Below, one piece after another: positions 57,836-64,000 of a stretch of DNA of 64,000 nucleotides. The notes beneath the pieces are model-generated. The model worked only from the letters and a program-made list of their open reading frames with translations, was not told the DNA's origin and searched no databases. The position numbers were made by a program, and so were the translations under genes. The stretch's first letter is position 1. Every line of letters begins with the position of its first letter. This DNA is from Streptomyces fradiae (GTDB lineage: Bacteria; Actinomycetota; Actinomycetes; Streptomycetales; Streptomycetaceae): the NCBI RefSeq assembly GCF_041270065.1, contig NZ_CP065958.1, positions 1,302,001 to 1,366,000 of the forward strand, written 5' to 3'.

Positions 57836-58818
57836 GCGGTCCGCTCCCCCTCCGGACGCTGCCCATCCGGGCACGGCCCATCCGGGCGCGGCCCCTGTGA
57901 ACGCCCGTCCTGGCCCTCCGGACGCCGCTCCAGGTCCGCGAGCCACAACCGCTGCAGCATGTGCCAGTCCTCCGGGTGCTCGGCGATGCCCTCGGCGAAG
58001 ACGTCCGCGAGGGCCTGCGTCATGGAGGACGTCTTCTCGGCCCGCGTACCTGACCCGGGTACCTCGATCGGGGCGTGCACCTGGCCCTTCATGACGTCCG
58101 TCTCGTCGTACCAGAGCGTCACGGGCAGCAGCAGCGCGCCGGTCTGCTGGGCGAGGATCGCGGGCCCGGCGGGCATCCGCGTCTTCTCGCCGAAGAAGGA
58201 GACCTCGACGCCCGAGGACGACAGGTCGCGGTCGGCGACCAGACAGACCAGGCCGCCGGCCCGCAGTCGGCGGGCGAGCGTGCCGAAGGCGGAGCCGCCG
58301 GTGTGCGGCAGCACCTCCATGCCGAGGGACTCGCGGTAGGCGACGAAGCGGTCGAACAGGGTCTCCGGCTTCAGCCGCTCGGCGACGGTGGTGAAGGGCA
58401 CGCCGAGCGCCCGGGTCACCCACACGCCCGCGAGGTCCCAGTTCGCCATGTGCGGCAGGGCGAGGATGACGCCCCGGTCGGAGGCGAGCCCGTCGGTCAG
58501 GTGGTGGACGTCCTTGGGGTCGAAACTGCCCGCCGCCCGCTCCTTGCTCCAGGTGGGCAGCCGGAAGGACTCCATCCAGTAGCGCATGTACGAGCGCATG
58601 CCGGCCTTCGACAGCTCCTGGAGCCGCTGCGGCGTGGGGTCGGGCACCACCCGGGCGAGGTTCGCCTCCAGGCGCAGCACGCTCTTGCCGCGCCGGTTCC
58701 ACACGGTGTCGGCGATGCGGCGGCCGAGGCCCTTCGCCACCGGCTCGGGCAGCTTCTTCACGGTGGCCCAGCCGAGCCCGTACAGGCCGTCGGCCACCCG
58801 GTCCTTCAGACCGCTCAT
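57832..58818 (-). CDS. phosphatidylinositol mannoside acyltransferase (PatA-like)
   Basis: 328 aa LpxL/PatA family membrane-associated acyltransferase, expected to acylate PIM1/PIM2 mannose. The HX4D catalytic motif is H123-D128 (HMANWD). VADRDLSSSGVEVSFFGEKTRMPAGPAILA is the usual acceptor region. The last about 35 residues are a Gly/Asp/Pro/Arg-rich repetitive tail (DGRSQGPRPDG, PDGQRPEGE). ATG 58818 overlaps the pgsA stop (ATGA). Confidence 0.92.
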   Translation of the reverse strand: MSGLKDRVADGLYGLGWATVKKLPEPVAKGLGRRIADTVWNRRGKSVLRLEANLARVVPDPTPQRLQELSKAGMRSYMRYWMESFRLPTWSKERAAGSFDPKDVHHLTDGLASDRGVILALPHMANWDLAGVWVTRALGVPFTTVAERLKPETLFDRFVAYRESLGMEVLPHTGGSAFGTLARRLRAGGLVCLVADRDLSSSGVEVSFFGEKTRMPAGPAILAQQTGALLLPVTLWYDETDVMKGQVHAPIEVPGSGTRAEKTSSMTQALADVFAEGIAEHPEDWHMLQRLWLADLERRPEGQDGRSQGPRPDGPCPDGQRPEGERTA

Positions 58819-59474
58819 GACGTCGCCTCGCTCCCCCGGGCGGCGGCGTCCGCCTCCGCCGACTCCCTGCGCACGGTCACGACCCGCTGTCCGAGCGTCA
58901 CGGCCGAGCCGACCGCCACGATCCACAGGGCGATCGGCAGCAGCACCTGGATGCCGGGCACGCCGAAGCCGTGGAGTCCGGCGAGGCCGGCGGCGACCAG
59001 CGAGATCACCAGGCGCTCGGCGCGCTCGACGAGGCCGTTGACGGCCACCGGCAGGCCGATCGATTCACCACGCGCCTTGGTGTACGACACCACCTGGCCG
59101 CTGGCCAGGCAGAAGATCGCGACCGCGCACAGCACGTTGTCGTCGCCCTTGCCCGCGTACCAGAGTGCGAAGCCGCCGAAGATCGCCCCGTCGGCGACCC
59201 GGTCGAGGGTCGAGTCGAGGAAGGCGCCCCAGCGGCTGGAGACCCCGGCCTGCCGGGCCATGTTGCCGTCGACCAGGTCGGAGAAGACGAACAGCGTGAT
59301 CACGATCGTCCCCCAGAAGAACTCTCCGCGGGGGAAGAAGACCAGCGCGCCGACGACGACGCCGGCCGTGCCGATGAGCGTGACGGTGTCGGGGCTCACG
59401 CCCCGGCGGAGCAGAAACGCGGCGAACGGTGTGAGGACACGCGTGAAGAACGCACGCGCGTACTTGTTCAGCAT
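58815..59474 (-). CDS. pgsA: phosphatidylinositol (phosphate) synthase, CDP-alcohol phosphatidyltransferase
   Basis: 219 aa integral membrane enzyme. The complete CDP-OH motif is present: D66, D69-G70, A73-R74, G83, D87 and D91 (DLVDGNMAR ... GAFLDSTLD). In actinobacteria it joins CDP-diacylglycerol to inositol phosphate. Start ATG 59474 (MLNKYARAFF). First gene of the PI/PIM unit; promoter not identified. Confidence 0.93.
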   Translation of the reverse strand: MLNKYARAFFTRVLTPFAAFLLRRGVSPDTVTLIGTAGVVVGALVFFPRGEFFWGTIVITLFVFSDLVDGNMARQAGVSSRWGAFLDSTLDRVADGAIFGGFALWYAGKGDDNVLCAVAIFCLASGQVVSYTKARGESIGLPVAVNGLVERAERLVISLVAAGLAGLHGFGVPGIQVLLPIALWIVAVGSAVTLGQRVVTVRRESAEADAAARGSEATS

Positions 59475-59787
59475 GGCCTTGTGGCCTTCCCGATGTTCGT
59501 GGGCCGCGCGGCCCCTACGACCACCGGCCCGCCCATCGTAGCCACGCGGGCCCCCGCCGCAGCGGCGGCACCCGCCCGCCGCGTCGCCCCCGCCGTGCGC
59601 GGCCGGCCGCGGGCCGCCGCGCGTACGACGTATGGACGCACCGTGACGTCGGTGCAAAGCTCGAAGGACAACCGCGGGCGTCGGTCGGAGCCGAGCCGCA
59701 CGCGACAGGCGGCCGTACGCCGCCAGGTGCCGCCGCTCCCCCGGGCCCGCGCCCCGCCTCACCGTACGAGCAGTCGGGAGGAACATC
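59475..59787. promoter_or_regulatory. divergent intergenic region pgsA / EF-G-like gene
   Basis: 313 nt with no gene. It contains the inverted repeat GCACCG-TGACGT-CGGTGC (59639-59656), about 130 nt before the EF-G-like ATG. No clear -10/-35 pair is seen for either gene. The rest is GC-rich Arg/Ala-coding-like noise. Confidence 0.4.
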
Positions 59788-61989
59788 ATGGGCGACAAGG
59801 CGAACCCCCGCTCCGGAGCCGCCGGCAGGGCTCCAACGGCCGACCGGCCCTCGGCCGTGCGGAACGTGGTGCTGGTCGGCCACAGCGGATCGGGAAAGAC
59901 GACCCTCGTCGAGGCACTGGCGCAGACCGCGGGCGCGGTCAACCGGGCCGGCCGCGTCGAGGACGGCGGGACGGTCTCCGACTACGACGAGATCGAGCAC
60001 CGCCAGCAACGCTCCGTACAGCTCTCGCTCGTCCCCGTCGAATGGGGCGGCTACAAGATCAACATCCTGGACACACCCGGATACGCCGACTTCGTCGGGG
60101 AACTGAGGGCCGGTCTGCGCGCGGCGGACGCGGCCCTCTTCGTCGTCTCGGCCGCGCAGGAGGCCGACGCCGTGGTCGGCGCCACCCGCGCCGTGTGGGA
60201 GGAGTGCGCGGCGGTCGGCATGCCCCGGGCCATCGTCGTCACCCACCTGGACACGGCACGCACCGACTTCACCCGGCTCACCGAGCTCCTCGGACAGCAC
60301 TTCGGCGGCGACGACCCGGACGCCGTCCTCCCCCTCTACCTGCCCGTGCGCGGCGCCGAGGGCGCCGACGGACACGCCCCGGCCACCGGCCTGGTGGGAC
60401 TGCTCACGGAGCGGATCTTCGACTACTCCACGGGGGTACGGCGGGAGGACCCGCCCGACGCGGCGCAGCGGCCGCTGATCGAGGAGGCCCGGGGCCGACT
60501 GATCGAGGGGATCATCGCCGAGAGCGAGGACGAGACCCTGATGGACCGCTACCTCGGCGGCGAGGCGGTGGACCTGAAGACCCTGATCGACGACCTGGAG
60601 AAGGCGGTCGCGCGCGGCTCCTTCCACCCGGTGCTCGCCGCGGCCCCGGCGGCGGACGGCGGGAAGCAGGGCCTGGGCACGGTCGAGCTCCTGGAGTTGA
60701 TCACCGGCGGCTTCCCCAGCCCGCTGGAGCGCGAGGCCCCGGCCGTGACGACCCCCGAGGGGCAGTCGCGCCCGGCGGTGGTGTGCGATCCGGCCGGTCC
60801 GCTGGTCGCCGAGGTCGTGAAGACCTCCTCCGACCCCTACGTGGGACGGCTCTCCCTGGTCCGGGTCTTCTCCGGGACGCTGCGGCCCGACGAGACGGTG
60901 CACGTCTCCGGGCACGGGCTCGCCGACCGGGGGCACGAGGACCACGACGTGGAGGAGCGGATCGGGGCGCTGACCGCCCCCTTCGGCAAACAGCAGAACA
61001 CCCTCGCCCACTGTGTGGCCGGCGACCTCGCCTGTGTCGCCAAACTCGGCCGCGCGGAGACCGGCGACACCCTGTCCGGCAAGGACGCCCCGCTCCTGAT
61101 GGAGCCGTGGCGGATGCCCGAACCGCTGCTGCCGCTGGCGATCGAGGCGCACAGCAAGGCCGACGAGGACCGGCTCTCCCAGGGGCTCGCCCGGCTGGTC
61201 GCCGAGGACCCGACGATGCGGCTCGAACAGAACCAGGACACCCACCAGGTGGTGCTGTGGTGCCTGGGCGAGGCGCACGCGGACGTGGCCCTGGAGCGGC
61301 TGCGCGGCCGGTACGGCGTCCAGGTCGACACCGTCCCGCACAAGGTGTCGCTGCGGGAGACCTTCGGCGCCGGCGCCGCCGGGCGCGGCCGGCACGTCAA
61401 GCAGTCCGGCGGGCACGGCCAGTACGCGATCTGCGAGATCGAGGTGGAGCCGCTGCCGCCGGGCAGCGGCATCGAGTTCGTGGACAAGGTGGTGGGCGGC
61501 GCGGTGCCGCGCCAGTTCATCCCGTCCGTCGAGAAGGGCGTCCGGGCGCAGGCGGCCCGCGGGGTCGCGGCCGGCTATCCGCTGGTCGACATCCGGATCA
61601 CCCTGCGGGACGGCAAGGCGCACTCGGTGGACTCCTCCGACGCGGCCTTCCAGACGGCTGGCGCACTGGCCCTGCGGGAGGCGGCGGCCGAGGTGCCGAT
61701 CCACCTCCTGGAACCGGTCGCCGAGGTCACCGTGATGGTCCCCGACGACTACGTGGGCGCGGTGATGAGCGATCTGTCGACCCGGCGCGGCCGGGTGGTC
61801 GGCACCGAACAGGCCGGTCCCGGCCGGACCGTGGTGCGCGCGGAGGTGCCGGAGATCGAGATCGGGCGGTACGCGGTCGATCTGCGGTCCGTCTCGCACG
61901 GCACCGGCACCTTCGACCGCTCCTACGCCCGGCACGAGGCGATGCCCCCGCAGCTGGCGGAGAAGCTCCGCACGGAGGCCGCCGCCTGA
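59788..61989 (+). CDS. elongation factor G-like protein (EF-G paralogue)
   Basis: 733 aa with all five EF-G domains. G1 is GHSGSGKTT (31-39), G3 DTPG (95-98), but G4 is THLD (152-155) where canonical EF-G has NKxD, which should weaken guanine recognition. The G2 loop is also shortened. The domain IV/V part ([27 protein letters not shown]) is well conserved. This resembles the EF-G2/FusA2 group of actinobacteria, which binds ribosomes but is reported not to support translocation. SD GGGAGG 6 nt before ATG 59788. Confidence 0.92.
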   Translation: MGDKANPRSGAAGRAPTADRPSAVRNVVLVGHSGSGKTTLVEALAQTAGAVNRAGRVEDGGTVSDYDEIEHRQQRSVQLSLVPVEWGGYKINILDTPGYADFVGELRAGLRAADAALFVVSAAQEADAVVGATRAVWEECAAVGMPRAIVVTHLDTARTDFTRLTELLGQHFGGDDPDAVLPLYLPVRGAEGADGHAPATGLVGLLTERIFDYSTGVRREDPPDAAQRPLIEEARGRLIEGIIAESEDETLMDRYLGGEAVDLKTLIDDLEKAVARGSFHPVLAAAPAADGGKQGLGTVELLELITGGFPSPLEREAPAVTTPEGQSRPAVVCDPAGPLVAEVVKTSSDPYVGRLSLVRVFSGTLRPDETVHVSGHGLADRGHEDHDVEERIGALTAPFGKQQNTLAHCVAGDLACVAKLGRAETGDTLSGKDAPLLMEPWRMPEPLLPLAIEAHSKADEDRLSQGLARLVAEDPTMRLEQNQDTHQVVLWCLGEAHADVALERLRGRYGVQVDTVPHKVSLRETFGAGAAGRGRHVKQSGGHGQYAICEIEVEPLPPGSGIEFVDKVVGGAVPRQFIPSVEKGVRAQAARGVAAGYPLVDIRITLRDGKAHSVDSSDAAFQTAGALALREAAAEVPIHLLEPVAEVTVMVPDDYVGAVMSDLSTRRGRVVGTEQAGPGRTVVRAEVPEIEIGRYAVDLRSVSHGTGTFDRSYARHEAMPPQLAEKLRTEAAA

Positions 61990-62051
61990 CACCCCACCGT
62001 TCCTGACCCTCCGACAGCCGGTGCCGCCCGCCAACTCCCCTCCGGTGGGCG

Positions 62052-62084
62052 GCATTCGGCCGCCCCCTCGTGCATTCGGCCGCC
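62052..62084. repeat. 13-bp direct repeat, 20-bp period, upstream of a promoter
   Basis: GCATTCGGCCGCC occurs at 62052-62064 and 62072-62084, two helical turns apart, 14 nt upstream of a -35 box. The spacing suits binding of a dimeric regulator. Confidence 0.5.
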
Positions 62085-62097
62085 TCCGCACGCTCCG

Positions 62098-62127
62098 GTG
62101 ACGCATCCGTCGCCACCCGGTTACGCT
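62098..62127 (+). promoter_or_regulatory. promoter of the unknown membrane protein gene
   Basis: GTGACG (62098-62103), an 18-nt spacer and TACGCT (62122-62127), about 70 nt before the chosen start. Confidence 0.5.
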
Positions 62128-62194
62128 GTGGTGCCCAGCTCAGAAGGTGTGCGGGGCGCGGCAGTTGGGAACAGCCCGCACAGGAACCGTGGCG

Positions 62195-63853
62195 ATGGGG
62201 GCGGCAGTGACGATCGGCAGTTTCGGACCCGGGGCACAGATTCCCCTCCAGGGCTCGGACGCGACTACGGCGGCGACCCATGCCCTCGCCTCCGCCGCGT
62301 ACCGCGACAGCCCGGTCGAGGCGATCCTCGAAGCCAACAACGACCTCCACAAGTCGACGGTCAAGGAGGGCAAGGCCCACAAGCTCTTCCGGCCCGACCT
62401 CGGCGAAGCCTTCTCCCGCGCCGTCCAGGTCCGGCTGCTCGGCGGCGCCCGCAAGCCGCTCATCCAGTCCTTCGGCGCCGACCCCCAGCCCGTCGTCGAG
62501 CACTGCCTCGCCGCCAACGGCATCCGCAAGCGGCGCGACGTCCGCCTCACCCTGGTCACCCTCGTCTTCGGCGTGCTGTTCCTGCCCGGCCTGCTGATCT
62601 GGCTCGGCGTCATCTGGCTGCGCCGCACCGCCGCCGGCTCCGACAACAAGCGCACCAGCGCCATCGGCACCGCCCTCCTCGTCGCGGCCGGCCTCTTCGC
62701 GCTGTTCGTCCTGATCAAGCTGCCCTTCGACGGGGTGCTGCCCAACTACCTCCGCGCCATGATCGTGGCGCCCGTCGTCGGCTGGTACCTGGCCCGGCAG
62801 ATCTGCGAGAACACCGCCAAGGACCTGCGCGAGCGCTGGACCACGCTGCTCAGCGGCGGCGGCCTCGGGGCCACGATCCCCGAGGCCGTGCCCAAGGACC
62901 CCACCGAGAAGACCGCCGAGGACCTCCGCGTCAACCTGGAGAAGCTGGGCGCCGAGCAGCAGTCCAACGTCGTGTTCTACGCCGGCCCCAAGGGAATACT
63001 GGGCATGGGCACCCGCTGGGGCAGCTGGACCATGGCCGAGGAGCTGGTCCCGCGCGAGGGCAAGGAGATCCACGACTTCCGCGCCTGGGACGTGGTCCGC
63101 CAGATCCACACCGAGCTGACCCTCCTCGAACGCGGCTCGCTCAAGACCGGTTTCCCCAAGCCGACCGTCAAGCACTGGATCGTCTCGCCCGTCGGCGAGG
63201 GCGCCGACGAGGTCGCCCGCCCCGAGGGCGAGAACATCGTGCACTTCCAGGTGAAGCCGCACGAGATACAGCGCATCTGCAACGACCAGCAGTTCGGCAG
63301 TGGAAACCGCCACTATCTGGGGGTCCAGTTCACCCTCTGGGACGGACAGCTCGTCCTCACCATGATGGTGACCGTCACCTCCCTCCACCACACGCTGCGC
63401 GTCGAGGTCACCGGCCACGCCCTCGGCCCGGTCCACGGCCTCTTCACGACCAAGCCGAAGGCGAAGACCAAGGAGGTCTCCAAGACCGTCAGGTTCTGGG
63501 AGACCCGCGAGATCAAGCTGCCGCTGACCGACACCGACGACGTGGTCCGCCAGGCCGTGCGCGCCCCGCTCACCTGGTTCCCGCCGATCCTGGACTTCCT
63601 CGGCGGCAAGCTCGTGCTGCCCGAGCCCTTCGGCCTGCGCCACGCCTGGGCGGGCCAGCCCTGGCGCCACCGCTTCATGGCGGACGACGCCATCCGCACC
63701 GCCACCCCGGTGCTGCGCGCGGTGCACACGGCGACCCTCCGGGTCCTCGACGAGCACAACGTCGACACCGAGCGCTTCGCCGCCCGCTCGCTCGTCCTCA
63801 GCGGCGGCATCCAGGACCCGGGCCCGAAGAAGGCCGACGTCTACGACGCGTAG
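62195..63853 (+). CDS. hypothetical integral membrane protein
   Basis: About 552 aa. N-terminal 115 residues are soluble and charged (AAYRDSPVEAILEANNDLHKS), two or three transmembrane helices lie at about 118-142, 157-175 and perhaps 185-200, and a large C-terminal region (205-552) of mixed character follows, with many Trp and HPHH-like segments (RFWETREIKLPL, HAWAGQPWRHRFM). No family recognised. Start ATG 62195 is uncertain; GTGs at 62147 and 62207 are alternatives. A conserved partner of the EF-G-like gene is possible but unproven. Confidence 0.8.
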   Translation: MGAAVTIGSFGPGAQIPLQGSDATTAATHALASAAYRDSPVEAILEANNDLHKSTVKEGKAHKLFRPDLGEAFSRAVQVRLLGGARKPLIQSFGADPQPVVEHCLAANGIRKRRDVRLTLVTLVFGVLFLPGLLIWLGVIWLRRTAAGSDNKRTSAIGTALLVAAGLFALFVLIKLPFDGVLPNYLRAMIVAPVVGWYLARQICENTAKDLRERWTTLLSGGGLGATIPEAVPKDPTEKTAEDLRVNLEKLGAEQQSNVVFYAGPKGILGMGTRWGSWTMAEELVPREGKEIHDFRAWDVVRQIHTELTLLERGSLKTGFPKPTVKHWIVSPVGEGADEVARPEGENIVHFQVKPHEIQRICNDQQFGSGNRHYLGVQFTLWDGQLVLTMMVTVTSLHHTLRVEVTGHALGPVHGLFTTKPKAKTKEVSKTVRFWETREIKLPLTDTDDVVRQAVRAPLTWFPPILDFLGGKLVLPEPFGLRHAWAGQPWRHRFMADDAIRTATPVLRAVHTATLRVLDEHNVDTERFAARSLVLSGGIQDPGPKKADVYDA

Positions 63854-63884
63854 CACCCCGGGGCCCGGCCCCGCCCCGTAACGC

Positions 63885-63922
63885 CGAAGGCCCGGCCCCG
63901 GAGATCCGGGACCGGGCCTTCG
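63885..63922. terminator. bidirectional terminator
   Basis: CGAAGGCCCGG / CCGGGCCTTCG, 11-bp outer stem with a GC-rich inner part, between the membrane protein gene and the converging gene at the right edge. Confidence 0.8.
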
Positions 63923-63937
63923 TACCTCCCGTACGGC

Positions 63938-64000
63938 TCAGAGGCCGGCCGGCCAGGCGTCGGCCAGCATCTTCCGGGTGTCCGCGAGCAGCTGCGGCAG
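63938..64000 (-). CDS. 3' end of an unidentified gene
   Basis: The last 20 codons (LPQLLADTRKMLADAWPAGL, then TGA) of a minus-strand gene that enters from the right edge. Too short to identify. The terminator 16 nt downstream supports it being real. Confidence 0.6.
   Translation of the reverse strand: MPQLLADTRKMLADAWPAGL

Overview
The window is a very GC-rich (about 70% or more) actinobacterial chromosome segment. Gene content, gene order and many GTG/TTG starts point to Streptomyces: bldD sits next to a pyr operon, the actinobacterial integration host factor mihF is present, BldD carries its c-di-GMP signature, and mycobacterial-type phosphatidylinositol mannoside genes occur. Almost everything is core housekeeping DNA. 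I see no rRNA, tRNA, insertion sequence, prophage, CRISPR array or biosynthetic cluster.

Layout. 1-8.9 kb: rsmB (cut by the edge), fmt, a plus-strand HTH-like protein gene, priA, metK, coaBC, rpoZ, gmk. 9.0-19.6 kb: mihF, then the minus-strand pyrimidine operon pyrR-pyrB-pyrC-(membrane protein)-carA-carB-pyrD-pyrF, mostly with 4-bp start/stop overlaps. 19.8-23.7 kb: divergent bldD, then nusB, efp, an M24 peptidase-like gene and a Pro/His-rich P-loop protein. 23.8-30.3 kb: shikimate genes aroQ-aroB-aroK-aroC and aroE, then mltG and ruvX. 30.4-36.3 kb: alaS, two small membrane proteins and a divergent STAND-type NTPase. 36.3-43.9 kb: rpsD with a long structured leader, rarA, a VKOR-family protein, hisS, a metallo-beta-lactamase-fold protein, a membrane cyclophilin and a DUF349 protein with a structured leader. 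43.9-53.5 kb: relA, apt, secF-secD-yajC, ruvB, ruvA, ruvC. 53.5-64 kb: yebC, pdxT-pdxS, a LemA-like protein, pimA, a PatA-like acyltransferase, pgsA, an EF-G-like GTPase, an unknown membrane protein and the 3' end of one more gene.

How it works together. The pyr block encodes the route from bicarbonate, glutamine and aspartate to UMP, and a PyrR-binding RNA hairpin lies just upstream of the pyrR ribosome binding site. The aro block makes chorismate. ruvCAB is preceded by a near-perfect RecA-NDp type DNA-damage promoter. relA/apt and bldD link (p)ppGpp and c-di-GMP signalling to growth and development. pgsA, the acyltransferase and pimA form an overlapping phosphatidylinositol mannoside operon.

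I found no obviously new multi-gene system. The most interesting items are regulatory or atypical: the multi-hairpin leader of the DUF349 gene, the rpsD leader, the RecA-NDp promoter of ruvC, the PyrR loop, an apparently leaderless STAND NTPase without a visible effector domain, an M24 peptidase with several metal ligands substituted, an EF-G paralogue with an altered G4 motif, and a membrane protein embedded in the pyr operon.
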